A DNA stretch of 64,000 bases from Pseudomonas sp. gcc21. Its GTDB lineage: Bacteria; Pseudomonadota; Gammaproteobacteria; Pseudomonadales; Pseudomonadaceae. The stretch lies in the NCBI RefSeq assembly GCF_012844345.1, contig NZ_CP051625.1:248001-312000 (forward strand). Reading direction: 5' to 3'. Positions within the stretch are counted from its first letter, which is position 1. Each line of letters opens with the position of its first letter. A program made the position numbers and the translations under genes. The notes beneath the pieces are model-generated. The model was not told where the DNA came from, did not search any database, and worked only from the letters and a program-made list of their open reading frames with translations. Shown here piece after piece: positions 1-7,072 of this stretch.

Positions 1-46
1 GGCCGCAAAGGATGCAGCACGCTGGCTGGAACATAATCGTCGGTGA
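1..46 (+). CDS. C-terminal end of an unidentified protein (partial)
   Basis: The reading frame starting at base 2 gives AAKDAARWLEHNRR and then a TGA stop at 44-46. The rest of the gene lies upstream of the window, so the product cannot be identified. The residue pattern is compatible with the end of a real protein, and the 300 bp after it has no competing gene. With only 14 codons visible this could be chance. If real, it converges on rdgC. Confidence 0.3.
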   Translation, partial: AAKDAARWLEHNRR

Positions 47-207
47 TCGTGATGACATTGGCGCCCGGTTGGTTCAAATAGGCTCTCAGCGTAGTTATTG
101 AAGAGTTTTTCTGGTGTTTGAGGGTTGACATTGTGCACAGCGGGATAACGAGCCCAAGTTATATACAGTTAAAGACTTATAACGGTAGCAATTGGGCTTG
201 ATATTCG

Positions 208-220
208 TAACGTATTGATT
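208..220 (-). promoter_or_regulatory. Candidate IHF binding site
   Basis: TAACGTATTGATT fits the reverse form of the IHF consensus (YAA-N4-TTGATW) with no mismatch. It lies in an AT-rich stretch 85-97 bp from a three-box DnaA array. Such matches also occur by chance in AT-rich DNA. Confidence 0.35.
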
Positions 221-236
221 TTAAACGATAAAATAG

Positions 237-255
237 ATGATCAAATTTTGATCAT
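237..255. promoter_or_regulatory. Perfect 19-bp palindrome, candidate Fis site
   Basis: ATGATCAAA and TTTGATCAT flank a single central T. The inner 15-mer GATCAAATTTTGATC (239-253) fits every position of the classical Fis consensus GNtYAaWWWtTRaNC. It lies between the IHF-like site and the DnaA-box array. It also contains two GATC sites. Confidence 0.4.
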
Positions 256-304
256 TCTGACTCGGCCGCCCGCCTTCTGTGCATCGGGAGAGGTTATCGA
301 GAAG

Positions 305-339
305 CTACCCACAGAGTTGTCCACAGAATCTGTGGATAG
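305..339. promoter_or_regulatory. Three-box DnaA-box-like array, copy 1
   Basis: CTACCCACA (305-313, plus), TTGTCCACA (317-325, plus) and TGTGGATAG (331-339, the minus-strand form of CTATCCACA) resemble the DnaA box TTWTNCACA. Offsets are 12 and 14 bp. The same three-box arrangement recurs at 2773-2807. The inner two boxes form the palindrome TCCACAGAATCTGTGGA. A T-run follows at 341-345, but the one-base loop makes a terminator unlikely. Confidence 0.5.
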
Positions 340-348
340 CTTTTTCAG

Positions 349-1266
349 TCAGATTCCCTGTGGAATATCCTCACCGCCCAGCGCCGTTGTCAGTGCCGGA
401 ATCAGTTCGCTGAGCGTTTTTGACATGATGATGAATGTGGCATCCAGCTGACTCGCCATATCGTCTCCGCCTTGGTCGTCAACTTCATCCCGTAGCAGTT
501 CCTCGAAACGCAGGCGCTTGACTGTCAGTTTGTCATCAAGTGTCAGGACAAGCTTGTCATGCCAGGCCATGGTCAACTGGCTGACTTGTTTGCCGACCGT
601 GAGGTGCTGTTGTATTTCTTCGCTAGCCAGATCCTGGCGTTTGCAACGTATCACTCCACCGTCTTCCCCTGTGTCGCGCAGTTCGCACTCGTCCAGAACT
701 ACCAGTCCCTCCGGCGCTTCGCCGTTTTTCACCCAGTCGGTCATGGCTGCAGCCGGAGCCATTTTCACGTTCATAGGCCGAACCGGAAGGCTCCCGGTGC
801 ATTCCCGGAGAAGGCTGAGCAAGTCCTCGGCGCGTTTACTGCTAGAGCTGTCCACGGCAATCCAGCCTTCGGCCGGTGCGATACAGGCAAGCGTAGTCTG
901 GGTGCGAGTGAAAGCGCGGGGAAGCAACGACATGACGATTTCGTCCTTCAGCGTGTCGCGCTCCTTCTTGTATATCTTGCGGGCATCTCTGGCTTCGATT
1001 TCCTCAACTTTTTCTGCCAGCGCATCCTTGACGACGCTGCCCGGCAATATGCGTTCTTCCTTGCGCATGGAGAGCAACCAGTAGCCTTCTGCGACCTGAA
1101 GAAGGTTTTCGGAGTGTCTGCCGAAGGGGGTTGTCCAACCTAGCGTATGTGTCTCCTGGCTGGCGCAGGGACGAGCAGGGCGCTGTTCCAGCGCTGTGAG
1201 TAATTCGGTTTCGCCAAAGGGGATGTCTTGGCTGAAGCGGTAGAGAAGAAGATTACGAAACCACAT
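349..1266 (-). CDS. rdgC: Recombination-associated protein RdgC
   Basis: RdgC is a ring-shaped, non-specific double-stranded DNA-binding protein that limits RecA activity and is needed for growth of some recombination mutants. The product from the internal start is 305 residues, close to the E. coli protein (303), and begins with the family's typical [12 protein letters not shown] longer reading to 1317 would add 17 atypical residues, so the ATG at 1264-1266 is preferred. The conserved WTTPFGRHS region and the [16 protein letters not shown]-terminal part are present. It stands alone, divergent from the tRNA-Val/tRNA-Asp pair and convergent with the partial gene at the window edge. Confidence 0.93.
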   Translation of the reverse strand: MWFRNLLLYRFSQDIPFGETELLTALEQRPARPCASQETHTLGWTTPFGRHSENLLQVAEGYWLLSMRKEERILPGSVVKDALAEKVEEIEARDARKIYKKERDTLKDEIVMSLLPRAFTRTQTTLACIAPAEGWIAVDSSSSKRAEDLLSLLRECTGSLPVRPMNVKMAPAAAMTDWVKNGEAPEGLVVLDECELRDTGEDGGVIRCKRQDLASEEIQQHLTVGKQVSQLTMAWHDKLVLTLDDKLTVKRLRFEELLRDEVDDQGGDDMASQLDATFIIMSKTLSELIPALTTALGGEDIPQGI

Positions 1267-1431
1267 TATGCAGTCCTTGGTTACCTGTACGTTTGGCCGG
1301 CCGGGCATATTGTTCATCGCACCGGGGCACGAAGCCGGGCAATATTGCCTGACAGCGCGGCTGTGAACCAGTCTTCTCGGGGGCTACGAGTAAGATATTG
1401 AAAAAGAGTGAATTTATTTTCAAAAAAGGTG

Positions 1432-1460
1432 TTGCCAGAAGGTAAAAAGCTGCCTAGAAT
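1432..1460 (+). promoter_or_regulatory. Sigma-70 promoter of the tRNA-Val/tRNA-Asp pair
   Basis: TTGCCA (1432-1437) and TAGAAT (1455-1460) are separated by 17 bp and end 22 bp before the first tRNA base. A GC-rich stretch follows the -10, as is usual for stable-RNA promoters. Confidence 0.7.
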
Positions 1461-1482
1461 GCGCCCCACTTCGAGAGCAAAC

Positions 1483-1558
1483 GGGTGATTAGCTCAGCTG
1501 GGAGAGCATCTGCCTTACAAGCAGAGGGTCGGCGGTTCGATCCCGTCATCACCCACCA
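1483..1558 (+). tRNA. tRNA-Val(UAC)
   Basis: A complete 76-nt cloverleaf with encoded CCA. The acceptor GGGTGAT pairs with ATCACCC (1548-1554). The anticodon loop of CTGCC-TTACAAG reads TAC, and the T-arm has GGTTCGATCC. It is followed 13 nt later by tRNA-Asp and is probably co-transcribed with it. Confidence 0.97.
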
Positions 1559-1571
1559 CTCGAGGTTACGC

Positions 1572-1648
1572 GCAGCGGTAGTTCAGTTGGTTAGAATACC
1601 GGCCTGTCACGCCGGGGGTCGCGGGTTCGAGTCCCGTCCGCTGCGCCA
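1572..1648 (+). tRNA. tRNA-Asp(GUC)
   Basis: A complete 77-nt tRNA with encoded CCA. The acceptor GCAGCGG (1572-1578) pairs with CCGCTGC (1638-1644), and the discriminator is G as expected for Asp. The anticodon loop CTGTCAC gives GTC. It is the second gene of the tRNA pair. Confidence 0.97.
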
Positions 1649-1796
1649 TTTTTTACCTCCCCCCTTGTTGTAACCCGTTCCATATTACCTTCTTCTTTGC
1701 TCAAACTTTGCCAGCCAGCCGGTAGATTGGCTTGTATTCCCCTGTTAAGCTTCCTGCTTTATTTCCGCCCGATAGGGCTTGTCAATTGAGGTAAGC

Positions 1797-2552
1797 ATGA
1801 AGCGTAATCTGCTGGCAGCAGGCGTTGCCCTGAGTATTCTCACTCTTGTTGGTTGTGGCGGCGACAAGGAAACGGAAATCGACATCAGCACCCCAATTCA
1901 GCAAGCGTCCTATGGTATCGGTCTGAACATGGGCGAGAGCCTGTTACAGGACGGTCTAGACGACATTGATCCCAATGCGCTTGCCCTGGGTATGCAGGAC
2001 GCTCTGTCCAAGCAGCCACCTCGCGTGGGTGAAGAGGAGCTTCGTGCCGCTTTCACCGAGCTGCAGAGCCGCGCTGAGGAAAGGGCTACGGCGCTGGTTT
2101 CCGAAACGCGAGAAGCTAACGACAAGTATCTTGCCGAGAACGCTGAAAAAGACGACGTCATCACTACCGAGTCCGGGCTGCAATATGAGGTGCTGGAGTC
2201 TGGTCCGGAAGATGGCCCCCAGCCTGCTGCCACCGATACGGTATCGGTGCACTACGAGGGCAAGTTGCTGGACGGCACGGTATTCGATAGTTCAATCAGC
2301 CGTGGCGAGCCTGTTGATCTACCTGTGAGCGGTGTGATTCCCGGATGGGTAGAAGCGCTACAGATGATGCGTGTGGGCGATAAATGGCGCGTGACCATTC
2401 CGAGCGATCTGGCTTATGGCGAGCGCAGCCCAAGCCCTGTCATACCTCCAAACTCCATTCTGGTGTTCGAAATGGAACTGTTGGGTATTGATGAAGCCGA
2501 CGCAGATGTCGACGCTGACGATCAAGCCGCCGAAACGGCTCCCGCCGAGTAA
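1797..2552 (+). CDS. FKBP-type peptidyl-prolyl isomerase, outer-membrane lipoprotein (Mip/FkpA-like)
   Basis: A prolyl cis-trans isomerase that probably assists folding of envelope proteins. The chosen ATG at 1797 follows a GAGG ribosome site. An upstream in-frame start would add six residues before the signal peptide. The 251-residue product has a signal with lipobox LVGC, placing the lipidated Cys at position 20. It then has an FKBP N-terminal dimerisation domain (about 28-125, QQASYGIGLNMGESL) and an FKBP catalytic domain (about 140-235) with VSVHYEGKLLDGTVFDSS and LAYGERSPSPVIPPNSILVFE. An acidic Ala/Asp tail of about 20 residues ends the protein. The domain order is that of Mip and FkpA. 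The lipid anchor makes a membrane-attached form likely. Confidence 0.92.
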   Translation: MKRNLLAAGVALSILTLVGCGGDKETEIDISTPIQQASYGIGLNMGESLLQDGLDDIDPNALALGMQDALSKQPPRVGEEELRAAFTELQSRAEERATALVSETREANDKYLAENAEKDDVITTESGLQYEVLESGPEDGPQPAATDTVSVHYEGKLLDGTVFDSSISRGEPVDLPVSGVIPGWVEALQMMRVGDKWRVTIPSDLAYGERSPSPVIPPNSILVFEMELLGIDEADADVDADDQAAETAPAE

Positions 2553-2570
2553 TGTCAAAGTAACACTTCC

Positions 2571-2607
2571 GAGCCCCGCTGCAGACGTGTCGGGGCTCTG
2601 GTTGTTA
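2571..2607 (+). terminator. Hairpin after the FKBP gene
   Basis: GAGCCCCG (2571-2578) and CGGGGCTC (2591-2598) form an 8-bp GC-rich stem 18 nt after the stop. The downstream T-tract is weak (TGGTTGTT). It is a probable terminator for the FKBP gene. Confidence 0.6.
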
Positions 2608-2929
2608 CCGTTATGCACATTCTTAAGTAACACTCAAGCACGTTTCCCTTCCTTCCGCCTGTTTCCAGACGAACTGTAAAGCACTGATTTATAAAGCTTT
2701 TTGTTTGATCAAAATTCACCCATTTCGACTTCGGCCTAGTTTAAACGGGCGTTTGCCACGGTTTCCCATACCTTGTTCACAGACTTATCCACAGATTATG
2801 TGGGTAACCCGTCACGTTTCGTTAATGCACGGTTCGAGTGGGGATGATCCGCTAAACCGCGCGCGTCAGGATTGCTCAGATAATCCGGAGCCAGCCGCGA
2901 GTTGGGTTACTGATATCATCGAGTTCCGG
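2608..2929. other. Gene-free stretch before the tandem repeat
   Basis: No plausible gene is visible. Short open frames here lack ribosome sites and have no recognisable protein character. An AT-rich patch at about 2680-2720 precedes a three-box DnaA-like array (2773-2807). The stretch ends where the tandem non-coding repeat begins. Confidence 0.5.
2773..2807. promoter_or_regulatory. Three-box DnaA-box-like array, copy 2
   Basis: TTGTTCACA (2773-2781, plus), TTATCCACA (2785-2793, plus; the perfect E. coli R-box) and TGTGGGTAA (2799-2807, minus-strand TTACCCACA). The offsets of 12 and 14 bp are identical to the array at 305-339. The spacers have different sequence (GAC and GATTA here, GAG and GAATC there), so spacing and orientation are conserved rather than the whole segment. 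No clear IHF or Fis match flanks this copy. Confidence 0.5.
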
Positions 2930-3040
2930 GCGGCTTGGTCGCGCATCGCGTGAGGCAGAAATTAAAACCGCTTCCCGTCTTGCTATCAGACGACTCCCAT
3001 ATTCATGCGAAGCGAGGCGGAAGGGCTGAGCCGACCGTGC

Positions 3041-3058
3041 GATGACAGGGATGTCATC
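3041..3058 (+). repeat. Hairpin A of repeat copy 1
   Basis: GATGAC (3041-3046) and GTCATC (3053-3058) form a stem around the loop AGGGAT. The same 10-mer ACAGGGATGT recurs 14 bp on at 3068-3077. The loop can pair, with one G-U wobble, with the loop GTCCCT of hairpin B at 3264-3281. Confidence 0.6.
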
Positions 3059-3263
3059 GACGAGCTTACAGGGATGTACTTGCAGCGTGTCGGGGCAGCC
3101 CTGCCGGTTCGCGTCAGCTGACTTCGGAACACAACCAGAAGAATGGTTGAATTGCTTAAGCTGTTTGGATTACGTGGATTTGGCCGCCGATATGGCCGGA
3201 GCAGGCGCCCGCCAGCTGTCAGGACTGCGTAAGACGCCGTGAACCCGTCCCTGGGGGCTTGGC

Positions 3264-3281
3264 GAAAACGTCCCTGTTTTC
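3264..3281 (+). repeat. Hairpin B of repeat copy 1
   Basis: GAAAAC (3264-3269) and GTTTTC (3276-3281) form a stem around the loop GTCCCT. This loop is the reverse complement of AGGGAC, the loop sequence of hairpin A in copy 2, and wobble-compatible with copy 1. Confidence 0.6.
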
Positions 3282-3308
3282 AACACTTGCTCCACCCTGA
3301 CAGCCGGC

Positions 3309-3677
3309 TGGCTTGGTCGAGCATCGGTATAGCGCAGAGACAAAGAGCCCCGATCCGACCTATCCGGCAACTCTATACTTTCCGCGAAGCGAGGCGACAG
3401 GGTTGAGCCGACCGTGCGATGACAGGGACGTCATCGACGAGCTTACAGGGACGTACTTGCAGCGTGTCGGCGCGGCCCTGCCGGCTCGCGGCAGCTGACT
3501 CCGCGTCAGAACCAAACCAATAGTGCATTGATTGCGCTGTGTGAGATGTTGTCACCGAATGGCGGGGCAGTTCGCCCGCCACCTGTCAGGACTGCGCAAG
3601 ACGCCATGAACCCGTCCTAAGGGCTTGGTGAAAACGTCCCTGTTTTCAATACTTGCTCCACCCTGGCAGCCGGCTGG
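3309..3677. repeat. Tandem non-coding repeat, copy 2
   Basis: The second unit, offset by about 366-377 bp from copy 1, with long blocks of near identity separated by a divergent middle. It carries hairpin A (GATGAC-AGGGAC-GTCATC, 3418-3435) and hairpin B (TGAAAAC-GTCCCT-GTTTTCA, 3629-3648). Where copy 1 has ACAGGGATGT twice, this copy has ACAGGGACGT twice (3422-3431 and 3445-3454). The inverted form ACGTCCCTGT occurs once in each copy. It ends with the junction GCCGGCTGGCTT that also begins the unit. Confidence 0.75.
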
Positions 3678-3760
3678 CTTGAGCGGGCATTGGCGTGAAG
3701 TGGAGTTTAAAAGCGTTCCGCTTTCGGGGCTTCCTCGCGGCAGCTGACCTCGGTATTACG
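3678..3760. repeat. Degenerate fragment of a third repeat unit
   Basis: After copy 2 the unit's starting motif recurs (GGCTGGCTTGAGCGGGCAT), and a later GCGGCAGCTGAC matches the 3480-3500 part of copy 2. The hairpin-bearing core is missing. This looks like a decayed or deleted third copy running up to the prc terminator. Confidence 0.45.
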
Positions 3761-3797
3761 AACCCAGCAATTGGCTGCAGACCTTTGAAAGGCGAAT

Positions 3798-3834
3798 GCA
3801 AAACCGCCAGCGTCCTTTGGGAGACGCTGGCGGT
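3798..3834 (-). terminator. Rho-independent terminator of prc
   Basis: ACCGCCAGCGTC (3803-3814) and GACGCTGGCGGT (3823-3834) form a 12-bp stem with an 8-base loop. On the minus strand it is followed by a short T-run (TTTTGCATT). It lies 28 bp beyond the prc stop. Confidence 0.8.
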
Positions 3835-3861
3835 CAGGTTGCTGCTGTTGCGGTTGTTATG

Positions 3862-5970
3862 TCAGCTGGCGGCTGCTACTTGCTCATGCAGGCGAAGCAG
3901 GTCTATCAGGATATGGCCTGTTTCGGCGAGGAAGGGGTCAGTTTCATCGTCTTCTTCATCCTGCTCTGCAGTCAGCGCAGAAATCCCCTGTTCAAGTAAC
4001 GGGTCGTCTTCCTCGAGCGAGGTTATCAACTCTTCACCACGCGCCGCCCGCCGTTTATTTTCCAGCTCAAGCAGTTGTTTCTCGAACTTATCCTTCTGCT
4101 CACGACGCTTGGTTTCATTCAGAGGCAGAAACTGCTGTTCCTTCATCGTGCGATTCAGTTCGATACGCGCCATGGTATAGGCAAAATCGGGATCCTTCGC
4201 AGCGCGCTTCTGATGTTGCTCGTTCAACGGTTCGATGAGTGGCCCAAGTTGACCTGCCATACGGTAGCGCGCTGGCGGGATGGTGTCCCAGGGCAGGGCG
4301 CGGGGAAGATTGCTTTCGCCGATTTCGGCCGTTTCCATCAGCGAGGGAAACTGTATGTCAGGAATGACACCGCGGTTCTGCGTGCTCTGGCCAGACACAC
4401 GGTAAAACTTGGCGAGCGTAAGCTTCAATTCACCGTGATTCAGCGGCTGAATGGATTGCACGGTGCCCTTGCCAAATGTAGGTTCGCCTATCACCACGGC
4501 GCGACCATAATCTTGCATGGCGCCTGCAAAAATCTCAGAGGCCGATGCGGATAACCGGTTGACCATCACCGCCAGCGGGCCGGTGTAGGTCGAGCCGGAT
4601 TCCGGATCATCCAGCACCTGCACCTGTCCCTGCGCATCGCGCACCAGTACGGTCGGGCCCTGATCGATGAACAGGCCGGTCAGCTCGGTAGCCTCCTGCA
4701 GGGAGCCGCCACCGTTGTTGCGCAGATCAAGTACGATGCCGTCGACTTCTTTCTCTGCCAGCTCACCCAGTAATCGACGGACGTCCCGTGTCGTGCTGCG
4801 GTAGTCCGGGTCGCCACGGCGATAGGCTTTGAAGTCGATATAGAAGCCGGGAACCTCGATGACTCCGATGCGGTAGTCCTTGGTGCCTTCCCGGACATCC
4901 AGCACCTCGGCTTTGGCCGCTTGGTCTTCGAGTTTCACAGCTTCGCGGGTCAGCTTGACCTGGCGGCTGGTCAGATCGGTAGTCGGGTTGCTGGCCGGTA
5001 TCACTTCAAGAGTCAGGCTGGAGCCCTTCGGTCCGCGAATGAGTTTTACAACCTCATCCAGACGCCATCCTACGACGTCCACCATTTCACCTTTTTCCTG
5101 CGCGACGCCGACGATACGGTCAGCGGGCGAAAGCTGCTTGCTTTTCTCGGCGGGGCCGGCCGGCACCAGCCGAACGATCTTGGTGTATTCATCATCACTC
5201 TGCAGTACCGCACCGATTCCCTCCAGTGACAGACTCATATTGATGTCGAAGTTTTCCGCGTTCTCGGGCGACATGTACTGTGTATGCGGGTCGAATACCT
5301 GGGCGAACGCGTTGATGTAATTCTGGAAAATGTCTTCGCTGCGAGTTTGGGACAGGCGGGTCTGCTGACTTCTGTAGCGTTTCTCAAGCAGCTCTGCGAT
5401 CGCATCGGTATCGCGTCCGGCGAGTTTCAGTCGAAGGACTTCATCCTTGATCTGGCGGTACCAGAGCTCCTCGAGTGCAGTCTTGTTAGCCGCCCACTCT
5501 GCATCTTCACGGTCCAGGCGAATCTGCTGGTCGCTTTCGAAGTCCATATCTTCAAGCCCTTGGTGCAGCAGGCTCAAAGCATAAATCACACGCTCGTTGG
5601 CGCGCTGGATCTGCGTGCGGTGTATATCAAAACCAACGCTGAGATCGCCGCTGAGAAGCAGGTCGTCGAGATTCACTCTGTGCTTTTCAAACGCCTGGAC
5701 ATCCTCTGCGGTAAACAGGCTGCGTTGCGGATCAAGCTGCTTCAGATAGGTGTCGAATATCTCACTGGACAGTGCATCATTCAGTTCGATCTTGTTGTAA
5801 TGATGGCGACGGAGCAGTTCGACAGTATTCAGGCTGGCGATGCGCTGCTCGCGGGTGGGTTGCAGGCTCTCCACGTCAAGAACCGGGAGTTTCTCGGCCG
5901 CGTATACACTGCCGCCGAGGGTCAGCAGTGCAACCAGGCAGGTATTGCGCAGGGGTTGAGGGAGTCTCAT
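3862..5970 (-). CDS. prc: Periplasmic carboxyl-terminal (tail-specific) protease Prc/AlgO
   Basis: An S41-family serine protease that degrades periplasmic proteins from their C-termini. In Pseudomonas the orthologue (AlgO) takes part in processing envelope-stress and alginate regulators. The 702-residue length is normal for the family. A signal peptide (about 1-24, ending VYA-AEK) is followed by an N-terminal helical region, a PDZ domain (about 240-330), the S41 domain (about 350-560) and a basic, charged C-terminal domain. By comparison with E. coli Prc, the catalytic pair should be Ser476 in NRLSASASEIF and Lys501 in PTFGKGTVQ. It is divergent from the quinone oxidoreductase and has its own terminator, so it is probably monocistronic. 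Confidence 0.95.
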   Translation of the reverse strand: MRLPQPLRNTCLVALLTLGGSVYAAEKLPVLDVESLQPTREQRIASLNTVELLRRHHYNKIELNDALSSEIFDTYLKQLDPQRSLFTAEDVQAFEKHRVNLDDLLLSGDLSVGFDIHRTQIQRANERVIYALSLLHQGLEDMDFESDQQIRLDREDAEWAANKTALEELWYRQIKDEVLRLKLAGRDTDAIAELLEKRYRSQQTRLSQTRSEDIFQNYINAFAQVFDPHTQYMSPENAENFDINMSLSLEGIGAVLQSDDEYTKIVRLVPAGPAEKSKQLSPADRIVGVAQEKGEMVDVVGWRLDEVVKLIRGPKGSSLTLEVIPASNPTTDLTSRQVKLTREAVKLEDQAAKAEVLDVREGTKDYRIGVIEVPGFYIDFKAYRRGDPDYRSTTRDVRRLLGELAEKEVDGIVLDLRNNGGGSLQEATELTGLFIDQGPTVLVRDAQGQVQVLDDPESGSTYTGPLAVMVNRLSASASEIFAGAMQDYGRAVVIGEPTFGKGTVQSIQPLNHGELKLTLAKFYRVSGQSTQNRGVIPDIQFPSLMETAEIGESNLPRALPWDTIPPARYRMAGQLGPLIEPLNEQHQKRAAKDPDFAYTMARIELNRTMKEQQFLPLNETKRREQKDKFEKQLLELENKRRAARGEELITSLEEDDPLLEQGISALTAEQDEEDDETDPFLAETGHILIDLLRLHEQVAAAS

Positions 5971-6074
5971 GTAGGTATCGTGTCCGGAGAGATAGATAGG
6001 AAGTATGCTGTTAGGTCTTATAAGGGATCATGGGTTCCCTTTTCAATTGTTGACAAATGCACTATGGAGGCAGC

Positions 6075-7025
6075 ATGAGAGGATTGCAAGTTGAGGGGAA
6101 GGCCCTTACCTGGGCCGAACAGCCCAGCGCAGAGCTGTTGGAGGGTCAGATTCGAATCCGCGTCAAGGCGGCCGGGTTGAATCGTGCCGATTTGTTGCAG
6201 AAGGCCGGAATGTATCCGCCGCCCCCTGGTGTGACCGACGTGTTGGGCCTTGAATGCGCAGGCGAAGTTTGCGAGACAAAGGGCGAAAGCCGATGGAACG
6301 TTGGCGACCGGGTCTGCGCGCTGCTGGCCGGAGGCGGCATGGCAGAAGAGGTGGTGGTGGATGGCCGGCATGCCTTGCCGGTCCCGGACGGGCTGGATTG
6401 GGCGCAGGCTGCGGCCATACCGGAAGTGTTCAGCACTGCCTGGTTGAACATCTTCGAGCTGGGTGCCGCTCAGCCAGGTGAGAAGATATTGATACATGCC
6501 GGTGCCAGTGGCGTCGGAACCGCAGCGATCCAGCTGTGCAAGGCCATGGGTAATCCTTGCTGGGTTACGCTAGGCAGCGAGGAAAAACTGAGGGCTTGCC
6601 GGGAGCTCGGTGCCAGCGGTGGCGCGTTGCGTCATGATGGGATTGCCAGTCTGAAAGAAAGCGGGCCGTTCAATGTGGCGCTGGATCCAGTCGGCGCAAA
6701 CTACGCCAAAGATCATCTCGACTTGCTGGCAGGGGACGGGCGCTGGGTGCTGATCGGGCTTTTGGGGGGACGCGAGGCGACATTGGATCTGGCCAAGATA
6801 CTGGCCAAGCGCATCAAATTGATTGGTTCAACGCTGCGTAGCAGGGACGCCGATTTCAAGGCGGAGCTATTGAGCCGTATGGAGCAGCGCCTGTGGCCCT
6901 TGTTCGCCAAAGGAGAGCTGAAGCCGCTAATGGCAAGAACCTTCCCCTTTGAGGACGCAGAATCGGCCTTCGCCGAGCTGGCATCGGACAAGGTGATCGG
7001 CAAGATCATTCTGGTCAACCAGTAA
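6075..7025 (+). CDS. NAD(P)H quinone oxidoreductase, zinc-independent MDR family (PIG3/TED2-like)
   Basis: A medium-chain reductase probably using NADPH to reduce quinones or other enones in the cytoplasm. The ATG at 6075 follows GGAGG by four bases; an ATG six codons earlier would place that ribosome site inside the gene. The 316 residues comprise a GroES-like fold (AAGLNRADLLQKAGMYPPPPG, the PIG3-type substrate loop) and a Rossmann fold with HAGASGVGTAAIQ at about 141-153. Structural and catalytic zinc Cys clusters of alcohol dehydrogenases are absent, as expected for quinone reductases. It follows prc divergently, as in other pseudomonads. The natural substrate cannot be told from the sequence. 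Confidence 0.87.
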   Translation: MRGLQVEGKALTWAEQPSAELLEGQIRIRVKAAGLNRADLLQKAGMYPPPPGVTDVLGLECAGEVCETKGESRWNVGDRVCALLAGGGMAEEVVVDGRHALPVPDGLDWAQAAAIPEVFSTAWLNIFELGAAQPGEKILIHAGASGVGTAAIQLCKAMGNPCWVTLGSEEKLRACRELGASGGALRHDGIASLKESGPFNVALDPVGANYAKDHLDLLAGDGRWVLIGLLGGREATLDLAKILAKRIKLIGSTLRSRDADFKAELLSRMEQRLWPLFAKGELKPLMARTFPFEDAESAFAELASDKVIGKIILVNQ

Positions 7026-7031
7026 GCAAAC

Positions 7032-7054
7032 GGGCCCAGTCCATGACTGGGCCC
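7032..7054. terminator. Bidirectional hairpin between converging genes
   Basis: GGGCCCAGT (7032-7040) and ACTGGGCCC (7046-7054) form a perfect 9-bp stem around CCATG. It sits between the convergent quinone oxidoreductase and apeB. No T-tract follows on either strand. Confidence 0.55.
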
Positions 7055-7072
7055 TGGTGTCGCGGGGCGCGC

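Larger units (their letters stand above)
47..348. other. Gene-free, partly AT-rich convergent intergenic region
   Basis: No convincing gene lies here. Bases 160-260 are clearly more AT-rich than the surroundings and hold a match to the IHF consensus, a perfect palindrome that also fits the Fis consensus, and then three DnaA-box-like 9-mers (listed separately). The region separates the end of the partial gene from the end of rdgC. No classical hairpin plus T-tract terminator for rdgC is visible. Confidence 0.6.
2930..3308. repeat. Tandem non-coding repeat, copy 1
   Basis: The first of two directly repeated units of about 370 bp. Conserved blocks include the run around the hairpin at 3041-3058, the segment ending in AGCGTGTCGG (3084-3093), and the end block with GAAAACGTCCCTGTTTTC (3264-3281) followed by a conserved ACTTGCTCCACC. 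A middle part of about 90 bp is not conserved between copies. No frame gives a recognisable protein, and the two copies differ by indels that break every frame, so this is a non-coding element. Boundaries are approximate. Confidence 0.75.

Noticed and set aside
317-345. Palindrome plus T-run as a terminator
   Set aside because: The stem has a one-base loop and is better explained by two facing DnaA-like boxes; no plus-strand gene ends nearby.
215-451. A 78-codon plus-strand open frame
   Set aside because: It overlaps the end of rdgC on the other strand and covers the AT-rich regulatory stretch; no ribosome site.
2416-3500. Several 60-90 codon open frames in the repeat region
   Set aside because: The frames are not conserved between the two repeat copies and have no ribosome sites or protein character.
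5284-6078. A 264-codon plus-strand open frame
   Set aside because: Antisense to the N-terminal half of prc, with no ribosome site.
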